Positions 32,917-41,782 of a stretch of 64,000 nt of DNA are shown in pieces. This DNA is from SZUA-365 sp049663345. GTDB taxonomy: Bacteria > Bacteroidota > Ignavibacteria > SZUA-365. The stretch lies in assembly GCA_049663345.1 (NCBI GenBank), contig JBATDG010000014.1, positions 62,001 to 126,000 on the forward strand. Reading direction: 5' to 3'. A program made the position numbers and the translations under genes. Position 1 is the first letter of the stretch. Each line of letters begins with the position of its first letter. The notes under the pieces were generated by a model. That model saw nothing but the letters and a program-made list of their open reading frames with translations, was not told the origin of the DNA and searched no databases.

Positions 32917-34758
32917 ATGGCAGCAAAAGGAATAATATTTCTGTTCATCCTCATCCTGACGGCATCTACTCTGTCGGCGCAGGATGCGCGGTTTTCATGC
33001 GGCGTTGATCGCACTGAGGTTCCACTCGGGCAGCAGTTCCAGGTGACATACACTCTCTCGGGCGGGAATCTCAAACAGTACAGCGATTTTCGCGCGCCGG
33101 ATCTTAACGGCAATTTTATGACTCTGGCGGGTCCTTCTACATCGCAGCAGATGCAGATCATCAACGGACGCGTCTCGAGCAGCATCTCATGGACCTACGT
33201 TCTCCAGCCGCGAAGCAACGGGACCTTTACCCTTCCCGCTGCGACGATCACCTACGGCGGAAACCGGATGACGACAAACACCGTCAGCATCAAGGTGATA
33301 AAGGCCGTTCCCAATTCCGGTGCAGGTCAGCAGCAGCAGCAGGATAAAAATCCAGATGTGGATCTTGGAGACAACCTGTTCATCCGCGCGATTCCCAACA
33401 AAACGGATGTGTATTTCGGCGAACCTCTCACGGTCACTTACAAGCTGTATTCCCGCGTTGCATTTCAGTTGGAAAACCCAATCAAATTGCCGCGCATGGT
33501 GGGCTTCTGGTCCGAGGACATCGAAGCTCCCACGCAGCTTCAGCCTCAGGTGGAAGTCTACAACGGCCGGCAGTACGAAACCTACATGCTGAGAAAGGTG
33601 CTGTATTTCCCGACGCAGTCCGGAAAGCTCACCATTGATCCTTTCGAGATAGGCACGACGGTTCGTGTGCGCAAGCGGCGTAAATCTACCGGAAACGATT
33701 CCTTCGATAGATTTTTCAGCGATCCTTTATTCGACAGCTACGATCAGGTGAAAAAGGTATTGTTGACGCAGAAAGTGAATGTCAATGTGCGTCCTTTACC
33801 GGAAGACGGGAAGCCGAAGGGTTTCACCGGAATTGTGGGTGCCTACGAAATGCAGACGACTCTGGATCGCAAAGCGCTCAAGGCAAATGAAACCGCAACG
33901 CTGAAAGTGATTTTGTCTGGAAAGGGAAACATCCGTCTGCTCGATGAGCCCTCTGTGACTTTCCCATCCGGCGTGGATCACTACGATCCCACGATAGATG
34001 AGAACGCTAATCCTGTCGATGGAACTCTGTCTGGAAGCAAAAGCTACGAATATCTGCTTGTCCCGCGCTACGCGGGGAAGGTGACAATTCCTCCTGTCGT
34101 ATTTTCCTTCTTCGATCTTGAGAAAAAGAAATATGTGACGCTGGAATCCCAGTCTTTCGCTCTTGATATCGCAGAAGGCGATGCCCGTCAGAATGCGGGC
34201 GATCTCACACAGAAGTATGTGGATTACCTGTCGATGGACGTCAGGCCTCTCCGCGAAGGTGATCCCGGACTCCAGCGTGATCTCGCTTTCGGTGTGCGTC
34301 CCGTTGTGATGCTGCTGCTCTATCTCATCCCAGCCATACTGCTGCTTGCAGCATTGATGTGGAAGCAGCGCTATGACCGGCTGCATGGCGACGTCGCAGG
34401 AATGAAGCGGCGGAAGGCCACGCGTGTTGCCGAGCGGCGCCTCAGTGCGTCGAAGAAATTTCTGGAAGCCGGAAATATCGACGCATACTATCTCGAAATC
34501 GCCCGTGCACTCTGGGGTTATGTGCAGGACAAACTGGAAATGCCCACGTCGATGACCGCCATTGATTCCGTAATTGATCGGCTCGAAATGCGGAAGGTAG
34601 AAAGCGGACTGAAAGAAAGGATGCGGATGGCGTTGGAATCCGTTGAATTCGCAAGGTTCTCACCCTCACGGGCCAGTCTCGAGGAGATGCGCGCTTTATA
34701 TGATCAGGCCAGGGAAGCAATCATTCAAACCGAACAAGCGATGAAGGTGCCGTCATGA
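32917..34758 (+). CDS. batD: BatD: oxygen-tolerance protein
   Basis: A 613-residue protein with a signal peptide (GIIFLFILILTASTLSA-Q), two to three Ig-like periplasmic domains (first strand 'VDRTEVPLGQQFQVTYTLSG', a second beginning 'VYFGEPLTVTYKLYS'), a third after about 300, one membrane helix (about 465-485), and a cytoplasmic helical tail resembling that of the operon's third gene. This is the BatD family layout. The batE ATG overlaps its stop (ATGA). Confidence 0.9.
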   Translation: MAAKGIIFLFILILTASTLSAQDARFSCGVDRTEVPLGQQFQVTYTLSGGNLKQYSDFRAPDLNGNFMTLAGPSTSQQMQIINGRVSSSISWTYVLQPRSNGTFTLPAATITYGGNRMTTNTVSIKVIKAVPNSGAGQQQQQDKNPDVDLGDNLFIRAIPNKTDVYFGEPLTVTYKLYSRVAFQLENPIKLPRMVGFWSEDIEAPTQLQPQVEVYNGRQYETYMLRKVLYFPTQSGKLTIDPFEIGTTVRVRKRRKSTGNDSFDRFFSDPLFDSYDQVKKVLLTQKVNVNVRPLPEDGKPKGFTGIVGAYEMQTTLDRKALKANETATLKVILSGKGNIRLLDEPSVTFPSGVDHYDPTIDENANPVDGTLSGSKSYEYLLVPRYAGKVTIPPVVFSFFDLEKKKYVTLESQSFALDIAEGDARQNAGDLTQKYVDYLSMDVRPLREGDPGLQRDLAFGVRPVVMLLLYLIPAILLLAALMWKQRYDRLHGDVAGMKRRKATRVAERRLSASKKFLEAGNIDAYYLEIARALWGYVQDKLEMPTSMTAIDSVIDRLEMRKVESGLKERMRMALESVEFARFSPSRASLEEMRALYDQAREAIIQTEQAMKVPS

Positions 34759-35519
34759 GGATAGCTTCCCTTGCTCTGTTTGCGGCACTGTGCGCGGGTT
34801 CGATTTCGCTGGCGCAAGCCTCGGCTCCTGCTGCCCGCTATCAGGAGGCTATCGAACACTACAAAAGTGCGGACTACCGTTCAGCGATTCAGGTATTCCA
34901 GGAACTGGTCGACGAGGGCTACGTCAGCTACGATTTGTACTACAACCTGGGTAACGCGGCCTATAAAAACGGTGACCTTGGAACCAGTGTTCTGAGCTAT
35001 GAAAGAGCGCTGACCGTCAAGCCGGGCAGCGAGGAAGTAAAGCATAATTTGAATGTTGTGCGTGCGCGCCTTCGAGACAGAGTGGAGTCAATACCACTGT
35101 TATTTTTCGTCCGATGGTGGAATAATCTCAAGAATGACCATCAACCGACCATATTTTTCATCTGGTCATTAGGGTTTTTCTTCTTACTCGCGGCAGCTGT
35201 TTTCGTGTTTTTCGGATATCGGCACGTGCTGCTCCGGCGTTTCGCCCTCGCTGCGGGCATCGTGTTCTTTTCAGGTTTCGCCGCTGCCCTGGCGCTATCG
35301 CTTCAGCGGACCGAGGAACTAAACGCGCACAGAAGCGCAATCGTGATGTTGCCGGAAGTATCTGTGCGAAGCACCCCCGATGACACCGGGGTGGAAAGCT
35401 TTATTATCCATGAAGGTTTGAAAGTCGATATCCTGGGTTCCAAAAACACCCGCTACCGAATTCGACTTGAAGATGGGAAAAATGGCTGGGTAGAGAAGTC
35501 CGTACTTACTCGCATTTGA
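34755..35519 (+). CDS. batE: BatE: TPR and SH3-like protein
   Basis: A 254-residue protein: signal peptide (ends SLAQA), TPR units (about 30-110, 'YDLYYNLGNAAYKNGDLGTS'), two membrane helices (about 128-148 and 158-178), and a C-terminal bacterial SH3 domain (about 195-250, 'VSVRSTPDD' ... 'IRLEDGKNGWVEKSVL'). This is the usual last gene of Bacteroidota bat operons. The four-base overlap with batD shows translational coupling. Confidence 0.9.
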   Translation: MRIASLALFAALCAGSISLAQASAPAARYQEAIEHYKSADYRSAIQVFQELVDEGYVSYDLYYNLGNAAYKNGDLGTSVLSYERALTVKPGSEEVKHNLNVVRARLRDRVESIPLLFFVRWWNNLKNDHQPTIFFIWSLGFFFLLAAAVFVFFGYRHVLLRRFALAAGIVFFSGFAAALALSLQRTEELNAHRSAIVMLPEVSVRSTPDDTGVESFIIHEGLKVDILGSKNTRYRIRLEDGKNGWVEKSVLTRI

Positions 35520-35573
35520 GCGGTTGTTTCTTTATATCGCGGGTTGTAATATTCCTCCTGTTCAATTCACCTG

Positions 35574-36356
35574 ATGGCTTTCATGCGAAAAAGTTTGTTT
35601 CTGCTCTGCTTTATAGTTCTTTCTGCTGCTGCGACTGCCGGTAATCCTCCGGGCGGGGAAGATGACATTCTTCGTCCAGTACCCTGGAGTATGCAGGTGG
35701 GTCCTTTCGGCGGCGCAGGTTGGGTGATTAGCCAGGGATCATTTAACACGCTTTGCGACTGCGAATATGGGAGCGGCAGCGGTTTGGGACTGCAATTAGG
35801 AGCATTCGCCGACTATCCTTTGTCAGGGAATGTTTCCATTCTAACCACCGTGGGGTTCCGGACAATGTCGCCGTCGTATGAGAAAAGCGAAAAACGGCTT
35901 GAATACGTTGCCCTGTCCGGCGGCGGAGATTTCATGTGGGTCGATTATAACCGCAATACCACATTGTCGCTTTCCATGATAGAACTAGGCGTTGCTGCCA
36001 AATGGGAGCTCCCGCTGAAGGGATTGTATGTTGCGGTAGGCCCGGAATTCGGCTGGATAGTGAGCGATAATATTGAGGAGACCGAGACCATTGTAACTCC
36101 TGGACTGACCTACGACACCAGTGGCAGCACAAAACAAGTTTTCATGGACAACAGTCTCGACACATATTATTCGGATCCCGTGGCATTTCGCCTCGGAATA
36201 GCTGGACGCATCGGATATATTCTCCCGATACATGAGAAGCTTGCTATTGCGCCGGAATTATTACTTTCCGTGCCGCTGACACCGGTGACCTGGACCTACA
36301 AGAGTTGGAGATTGACTGCCTGGCAGTTCAACATCTATCTCCGCTTCACCATTTAA
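35574..36356 (+). CDS. Outer-membrane beta-barrel protein, paralogue 1
   Basis: 260 residues with a signal peptide (SLFLLCFIVLSAAATA-G) and barrel strands. It is a paralogue of the next gene. Both have a C-D-C motif after the first strand (TLCDCEYGSG and AECDCIFNGG) and a shared late loop: V-T-P-G-L-T-Y-D-T-S-G-S-T-K here, V-S-P-G-Y-V-Y-P-Q-T-G-S-S-K there. It ends YLRFTI. The start may be ATG 35574 or ATG 35583; neither has a clear RBS. It follows batE after 54 bases and may be read from that operon. Confidence 0.75.
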   Translation: MAFMRKSLFLLCFIVLSAAATAGNPPGGEDDILRPVPWSMQVGPFGGAGWVISQGSFNTLCDCEYGSGSGLGLQLGAFADYPLSGNVSILTTVGFRTMSPSYEKSEKRLEYVALSGGGDFMWVDYNRNTTLSLSMIELGVAAKWELPLKGLYVAVGPEFGWIVSDNIEETETIVTPGLTYDTSGSTKQVFMDNSLDTYYSDPVAFRLGIAGRIGYILPIHEKLAIAPELLLSVPLTPVTWTYKSWRLTAWQFNIYLRFTI

Positions 36357-36380
36357 TAAATCCCATTCTCCGGACAACCC

Positions 36381-37163
36381 ATGATATCCAAGTTGCTGTC
36401 AATGTTCCGTCATTCAGTATTCTTCATCTTCATCATGTTGACTCTCGCTTCCGCAACTCGGGCCCAGCGGCTGCAGAATGCTCACGGATTCAGTCAAACC
36501 TACCCCGGATCCATTGCTGTTGGCGTCGTGGCAGGACCAAACTTCAACTTTGGTTCCGGCGGACCAGCCGCTGAATGTGATTGCATTTTTAACGGCGGTT
36601 CGGATATTGGATACCATGCAGGACTACATTTGGACATCATGGTTAATCAATGGTTTGGCATACGTTTACAGGGATTGTATGAAGACCATTCCACTGTGTA
36701 TGTGAAGGATTTTGCAGGAAGCACGTTCGGGGATGACGGGGCTCCCGCTTTAGTGAACATGCAGAGGAGATCAGAAGTCGGACTCAATTATTTCGGCACT
36801 TCGTTCATGGTGACCTGGTTTACCGGTCCCGATGGTCTGTACTTGCTGGCAGGGGCCGGCGCGGGATTCTTCATTGATGGAACGATACTTGACGAGGAAT
36901 ACATCGTAAGTCCGGGATATGTGTATCCGCAAACCGGATCAAGCAAAACCGTGTTCGCCGACGAGGCATTGGATGCGAATAATGATCCGACTCTTCGCGC
37001 CGGTCTCATCCTCGGACTGGGCTATGATATGCCCCTGGCGCGCGGTATTACTGTCGCTCCCGAAATTCAGTTCGATTACCCTCTGACGTCGGTTGTAGAC
37101 AGTAATGCGGATTGGAGTATTCCGACCCTCCGTGCCTCAGTTGCTTTACGTTTCGGAATATGA
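36381..37163 (+). CDS. Outer-membrane beta-barrel protein, paralogue 2
   Basis: 260 residues with a signal peptide (SVFFIFIMLTLASATRA-Q), barrel strands and the terminal V-A-L-R-F-G-I. It shares the C-D-C motif and the late loop with the gene before, and the 'PEIQFDYPLTSVVD' strand with the barrel at 23.1 kb. It lies 24 bases after paralogue 1, and the deoC start codon overlaps its stop. The conserved cysteine pair could form a loop disulfide. Function is unknown. Confidence 0.75.
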   Translation: MISKLLSMFRHSVFFIFIMLTLASATRAQRLQNAHGFSQTYPGSIAVGVVAGPNFNFGSGGPAAECDCIFNGGSDIGYHAGLHLDIMVNQWFGIRLQGLYEDHSTVYVKDFAGSTFGDDGAPALVNMQRRSEVGLNYFGTSFMVTWFTGPDGLYLLAGAGAGFFIDGTILDEEYIVSPGYVYPQTGSSKTVFADEALDANNDPTLRAGLILGLGYDMPLARGITVAPEIQFDYPLTSVVDSNADWSIPTLRASVALRFGI

Positions 37164-37867
37164 TGTATTCACCGCTGGACAGTAACGCAGAAATGGAAGC
37201 ACTGACATTTGACACGGCTCTCGCAGCGATGATCGATCATACGCTGCTCAAACCTGAGGCGGGTGAATCCGAGGTGCTTCGTCTGTGTGATGAAGCGCGG
37301 ATGTACGGTTTCGCCTCTGTCTGCGTCAACCCCAGCTGGGTTCGTCTTTGCTCCGATGCACTCTATCAGCACTCATCCCTTGTATGTACCGTGATCGGAT
37401 TTCCTCTCGGAAACAATTGCACAGAGATAAAGGTGCGCGAGGCGGAATTAGCGATGGAGGATGGTGCACATGAATTTGATATGGTTCTGCATGTCGGGCA
37501 CCTCAAGCAGGGTGATCTGGCGTATGTGGAAAATGACATCTCAGAAGTAGTTGCTGCTTTGAAAAGAGTTTCAGATGAAAATCTTGTCAAGGTGATTCTT
37601 GAAACCGCTCTTCTGACTGATGACGAAATTACCGCGGCATGTGGTGCTGCAGTTCGCGCCGGGGCCGAATTTGTGAAAACATCCACCGGATTCAGCAAAG
37701 GGGGAGCAACAGTCGAAGCGGTGCGGCTGATGCGCAGCGTTGTCGGTGAGGGGATAGGCGTGAAAGCCAGCGGAGGCGTCAGGGACCGCGCTTCAGCACT
37801 CGCAATGATCGATGCCGGTGCGAGCCGTATCGGTACGAGTTCCAGTATCGCAATTGTCAGTACATGA
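37160..37867 (+). CDS. deoC: Deoxyribose-phosphate aldolase
   Basis: Cleaves 2-deoxyribose-5-phosphate to acetaldehyde and glyceraldehyde-3-phosphate. 235 residues. Class I aldolase features: 'IDHTLLKPEA' at the N-terminus, 'CTVIGFPLGN' strand, the Schiff-base lysine in F-V-K-T-S-T-G-F, and the second lysine in G-V-K-A-S-G-G-V-R. The start overlaps the previous stop (ATGATG at 37160-37165); the second ATG or ATG 37193 are alternatives. Works with purine-nucleoside phosphorylase in deoxynucleoside breakdown. Confidence 0.94.
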   Translation: MMYSPLDSNAEMEALTFDTALAAMIDHTLLKPEAGESEVLRLCDEARMYGFASVCVNPSWVRLCSDALYQHSSLVCTVIGFPLGNNCTEIKVREAELAMEDGAHEFDMVLHVGHLKQGDLAYVENDISEVVAALKRVSDENLVKVILETALLTDDEITAACGAAVRAGAEFVKTSTGFSKGGATVEAVRLMRSVVGEGIGVKASGGVRDRASALAMIDAGASRIGTSSSIAIVST

Positions 37868-37886
37868 TGATAGAACGGAGGAAACC

Positions 37887-38462
37887 ATGTCTTTTAGATC
37901 ATTTATGAAGCTATTTTCCATGCTGCTCCTGGCGGCAGTGTTTACCGCATGCAGCTCCAGTGATGAAATAAGCAATTCCGATCAGCAGAAAAAAGATGAG
38001 AATGGCACCTTCCAGCGAGTAGATAAGGAAGAGCCCATCATTCCGGAGACCGATGAGCCGGTCAAGCTGGAAGCTGTCGCAGACGAAGAAATGCCTGCAA
38101 GCGAGACACCAGTTCCCGTAGTGAGCCCGGGCGTTAACAAAGCTGCACCACCGGTGTCGCAGCAGGAAACCGTCCCTGCCGCCGCAGCACCTGAGGCCGC
38201 TCCGTCGGCTGCTCCTAATGCCGGAAGCATGATGTGGAGTGTACAGCTCGGAGCTTTCAAAAGCGAAGCAGGTGCCTTCCAGCTGATCGAGGAACTCAAA
38301 CAGAAATTCAATCAGCCGGTGTACAAGCGCTATGATCCGGTAACCGGATATTACAAGGTCACTCTCGGGTCGTATCAGACTCGTGAGAAGGCCGGAGAGT
38401 TCAAGCTCGACGTACAGTCGAGAGGATATCCTGATGCATTTACTGTTGAGGTCGCTCGTTGA
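37887..38462 (+). CDS. SPOR-domain lipoprotein 1
   Basis: 191 residues: lipoprotein signal (FSMLLLAAVFTA-C, Cys about 22), an Ala/Pro/Glu-rich linker, and a C-terminal SPOR domain (about 115-191: 'MWSVQLGAFKSEAGAFQLIE' and 'YYKVTLGSYQTREKAGEF'). SPOR domains bind denuded peptidoglycan at the septum. ATG 37887 has GGAGGAAA just upstream; an upstream extension to 37812 would remove the signal from the N-terminus. Confidence 0.88.
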   Translation: MSFRSFMKLFSMLLLAAVFTACSSSDEISNSDQQKKDENGTFQRVDKEEPIIPETDEPVKLEAVADEEMPASETPVPVVSPGVNKAAPPVSQQETVPAAAAPEAAPSAAPNAGSMMWSVQLGAFKSEAGAFQLIEELKQKFNQPVYKRYDPVTGYYKVTLGSYQTREKAGEFKLDVQSRGYPDAFTVEVAR

Positions 38463-38493
38463 GGGACTTCAGAAGTATAGCTTTCAGGATGTC

Positions 38494-39006
38494 GTGAAGA
38501 GTTATTTCCAATATTGGCTGCTTTTCCCGATGGCAGCGCTTTTTCTCGTGGCCTGTTCGTCAAGTGATGATACCGCGCGGAACGCATCAACGAAGCCGAT
38601 CCGTGAGCACGAAAAAACTTTCGACCCTTCTGATTACAGAACGAAGCCTGAGGAGCAGAAGGTAAATCACAAGCCGGCTGAAGCCATTCCATCGAAAACC
38701 GGACCAGTCTGGGTGGAACGAACTGAGAAGCTGATGGGCTTTCGGGTACAGCTTTTCTCCGCTGCCAATCTTGATGCGGCTAAGTCTTCGATCTCCAGTA
38801 TACGCTCCCGGTTGGATTCCCTTCAGATCGATCCCGGGCGCATGGACATGAGCTTCGACGCACCCTATTACAAAGTTCGTGCTGGAGATTTCCTTGTGAA
38901 ATCGTCAGCGGACAGCCTGCGTGAGCAATTGAAGGCGGTCGGAATAGATGAAGCCTGGGTCGTCCGCGACAACGTATTCCGGATTGTACGTGAATTGAAA
39001 AAATAA
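38494..39006 (+). CDS. SPOR-domain lipoprotein 2
   Basis: 170 residues from GTG 38494, which has AGGA upstream and puts an ideal lipoprotein signal at the N-terminus: KSYFQYWLLFPMAALFLVA followed by Cys 21. A short polar linker and a SPOR-like domain follow ('MGFRVQLFSAANLDAAKSSI' ... 'APYYKVRAGDFLVKSSADSL'). Longer frames starting at 38383 or 38434 would overlap gene 1 and bury the signal. It is the second tandem SPOR lipoprotein, 32 bases after the first, and probably acts with it at the cell wall. Confidence 0.8.
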   Translation: MKSYFQYWLLFPMAALFLVACSSSDDTARNASTKPIREHEKTFDPSDYRTKPEEQKVNHKPAEAIPSKTGPVWVERTEKLMGFRVQLFSAANLDAAKSSISSIRSRLDSLQIDPGRMDMSFDAPYYKVRAGDFLVKSSADSLREQLKAVGIDEAWVVRDNVFRIVRELKK

Positions 39007-39075
39007 TAAGGCATGTGGTCGGGATATCACGCGCTCAGGTGAATCTCCGAAATCGGGAAAAGGAGAGGGTCTGAA

Positions 39076-40785
39076 TTAAGGGGAAGATGCCGATTGAATC
39101 GGGATGATAATTCCTTTGGTGTCCCAGCGTGCACGAACTCTCATCGTGTCCCTGACTGCGCCGTATGGTTCCGGTTTGGTCCATGGAAACGCCTTTCCAA
39201 AATCGTAGCGATTATTCGCATTCTTGTCGATGAAGGCATCGATAAGATAATTGCCCTCTTTGAGTCCGTCAGCACTGAAGTTTCGCGATGCATCCGTGCG
39301 CAAGGAGCGGGTTTTTGGGGTCCGGGATACTTCGCGTATGCGCACGACCGCAGTACTTACAGAGTCAGCTGAGCGTACTGTCCCGGAAAGTGTACCGGTC
39401 TGATCGCTGCTGCCGGTGGTGAAGCGGGTGCACTCAGTGCTGTCGCCAATGCTTCGCGAATTCAGGGAGTCCTGCAGCAGACGCATATCAAGGCATAGCG
39501 TATAAATCGCTTCAGGCAGGAGCGATGGATGCGAGAGAATGAACTCTGTTGATGAGGTTCGCAGTATTTGCAAGGGGACATTGATATCGCTGGAGTCCTT
39601 GAGTGAGAACGCCTCGCCAAGAATCAGCGGCCGGTCGCTTTCGAACCTGAAGCTGCTGTCAGGCTCAACCTTTTTCGCATTGGCTTCAGGATTTCTCGAG
39701 ACGAGAATCGGACTCAGGGTGTCCGGTAGGGTAGACCCTATGAAGATGAGAGAGTCTTCCGCTGCATCAATGAAATTCCCGGCTCCGTCCTTCAGCGAAT
39801 CGATGGAAAGCAGGTATTTTGCTTCAACCATAGTTTCACCGAGCAGGAAATCCCATGCAAACCTCTCGCTCGCAGGAGGTACGGCAGAGATCACCGAAAT
39901 GCGACGCCCGCTTGATGAGTCCAGGATCACAATATGTTCGAGAGGCAGTGGCTGTGGATACACGGTTTCATTGAACTTCACCCGGACAATGCGCTCGGTG
40001 AGCGCCTCGACTCGCTGAACCGATGGCCGTGTCGTGTCCTCCATATTCATATAGAAACGCAGGGGCGGCGAGGAAGACAGCGAATCCGTCACCAACATAT
40101 CGTGATCGGGAATTCCGATTTCGTCTGTCTCCGCGTTGTAGCGCATGTCGTTGCTTTTATCGCGGACAGCGTACACGCGATAGCTTCCCGGAGCGACGTT
40201 GTAGAAGTGGAACTCCCCGTTGTCCGATGATTGCACGGCATAGTCGGGACGATCATCGGCAGGATCAAGTGTGTCAGCACGCCCCTCAAACAGCTCGTAG
40301 GCAAAGACTCCAATCCCAGTCGGAGGATCTCCAAACACTGTCCCGTTAAAGCTTCCGATGTCGAGACTGTCGCCCGTAGAAAATGCCAGGTGCATTGTTT
40401 CCTTCATCGCATTTCCGGCGCGGAGATCCTTCACTTTCGTACCGACAGTTATGACGTAGGTGCGGTTGGCGAGCAGGGGGGCAGGGAAGACGATGGTTAC
40501 CCGACGGCCTGACCACTCGTATGTCGGGGGCTCGTCAAGTAGGGGAGAAATGTGAACGGCTTCCTGAAACGATTGCCGCTGCACATATTCGCTGAATTCG
40601 ATTTCAACTTCCTGTCCGGAAAAACGTACGGTTTCGTTGGAAGGAACGGTTTCTAAAATCGTTGGCGGTTCTGTATCGGCAGGACCACCCTCCGGCGGTC
40701 TCTGCGAAGCGCAGGAGGCAAGCAATACGACAACTGCCGCTGCCCGCAGAAAGGAAATGCCTAAACTTGAGAGATGACCGAACAT
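39076..40785 (-). CDS. Ig-like domain lipoprotein (Big_5 family)
   Basis: A 569-residue lipoprotein: signal with V-V-V-L-L-A-S-C lipobox, then the characteristic 'PPEGGPADTEPPTI' start of the Bacteroidota Big_5 proteins, an SbsA-like Ig domain ('VEIEFSEYV'), a long middle with further Ig repeats, and a C-terminal carboxypeptidase-regulatory-like region. It follows mltG by one base in the same operon. ATG 40785 with GGAAG upstream is preferred over starts up to 40920, which would place 45 residues before the signal. The function is unknown; the family is always envelope-located. Confidence 0.82.
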   Translation of the reverse strand: MFGHLSSLGISFLRAAAVVVLLASCASQRPPEGGPADTEPPTILETVPSNETVRFSGQEVEIEFSEYVQRQSFQEAVHISPLLDEPPTYEWSGRRVTIVFPAPLLANRTYVITVGTKVKDLRAGNAMKETMHLAFSTGDSLDIGSFNGTVFGDPPTGIGVFAYELFEGRADTLDPADDRPDYAVQSSDNGEFHFYNVAPGSYRVYAVRDKSNDMRYNAETDEIGIPDHDMLVTDSLSSSPPLRFYMNMEDTTRPSVQRVEALTERIVRVKFNETVYPQPLPLEHIVILDSSSGRRISVISAVPPASERFAWDFLLGETMVEAKYLLSIDSLKDGAGNFIDAAEDSLIFIGSTLPDTLSPILVSRNPEANAKKVEPDSSFRFESDRPLILGEAFSLKDSSDINVPLQILRTSSTEFILSHPSLLPEAIYTLCLDMRLLQDSLNSRSIGDSTECTRFTTGSSDQTGTLSGTVRSADSVSTAVVRIREVSRTPKTRSLRTDASRNFSADGLKEGNYLIDAFIDKNANNRYDFGKAFPWTKPEPYGAVRDTMRVRARWDTKGIIIPIQSASSP

Positions 40786-40786
40786 T

Positions 40787-41782
40787 CTACTTCCGCCGTG
40801 ATTTACGATATGCCGCGACTGCGCGGTTATGCTCTTCGATGTTGCGAGTGAATTTGTGTCCGCCGAGTCCATCAGCAACGAAATATAAGAAATCGTGTGA
40901 TTCGGGAGATAAGGCCGCAAGAATTGATGCCTTTCCGGGATTGTTTACCGGACCCGGTGGAAGACCGGAATACATGTACGTATTGTAGGGATTGTTGATC
41001 GAAAGATCCCGATACAGTAGCCGCCGCGGCCCATCAGGGATGATGTACTGGATTGTGGGATCGGCCTGCAGCAGCATCCCGCGCCTGAGACGATTGTAAT
41101 ACACTCCGGCAACGCGTGCGCGTTCTTCAGGAAGTCGGGTCTCGCCTTCAACCAGCGACGCCATAATGAGAATATCGTGCTTGCTTCTGCCTAGAGAGCG
41201 CATGCGGCGCAAAGCGTCATCTTTGAAAATGGCTTCGGAGCTCTCTACCATACGCGTGAGCAAAGTTCGTGGGGATTCATCATACCGTACGCGATACGTC
41301 TCAGGCAGGAGGTAGCCCTCCAGTGAGGACACGGTGAGTCCAAGTTCTGCAATGAATGCGCGATCGCGTCCAAGTTTCAGGATGGTGTCTGCAGGCATTC
41401 CTGTCTGTTTTTGGATATCACGGGCTATCTGTCGAAGTGTGAGTCCCTCACGTATAGTTACATCACGCGATGCCTGGTGGCTTCCTTCTGCGAGAATTGT
41501 AAGCGCATCCATCATGGATAGCTGCTTGGGAAAGAGATACAGGCCGCTCTGCAGATGCTGGCCCTTATCTGATAATTTCGCTGCAGCCATGAAAAGGTAG
41601 CGGTTCGAAATAATATCCATTTCGGCCAGAATGGATGCGATGCTGCGGAGCGAGGATCCCGGGCGTATCTCAACCGGAGCTTCCGTTTCGTGCCCGCGCG
41701 GCGAATAAATACCGTAAAGACTGCCGACGAGGATGAGGACAGCGAGTGAGGCTGAAACTATGATGAGTTTACGAATGCGCAT
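40787..41782 (-). CDS. mltG: Endolytic transglycosylase MltG
   Basis: A 331-residue inner-membrane glycosidase that cuts nascent peptidoglycan. One N-terminal helix (about 5-26) leads to a LysM-like region and the YceG catalytic domain, with 'LIMASLVEGETRLPEERARV' carrying the catalytic Glu, then G-V-Y-Y-N-R-L and 'LQADPTIQYI', and 'YNTYMYSGLPPGPVNNPG' at the end. All are diagnostic. Its start overlaps tsaD by 14 bases. Confidence 0.95.
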   Translation of the reverse strand: MRIRKLIIVSASLAVLILVGSLYGIYSPRGHETEAPVEIRPGSSLRSIASILAEMDIISNRYLFMAAAKLSDKGQHLQSGLYLFPKQLSMMDALTILAEGSHQASRDVTIREGLTLRQIARDIQKQTGMPADTILKLGRDRAFIAELGLTVSSLEGYLLPETYRVRYDESPRTLLTRMVESSEAIFKDDALRRMRSLGRSKHDILIMASLVEGETRLPEERARVAGVYYNRLRRGMLLQADPTIQYIIPDGPRRLLYRDLSINNPYNTYMYSGLPPGPVNNPGKASILAALSPESHDFLYFVADGLGGHKFTRNIEEHNRAVAAYRKSRRK

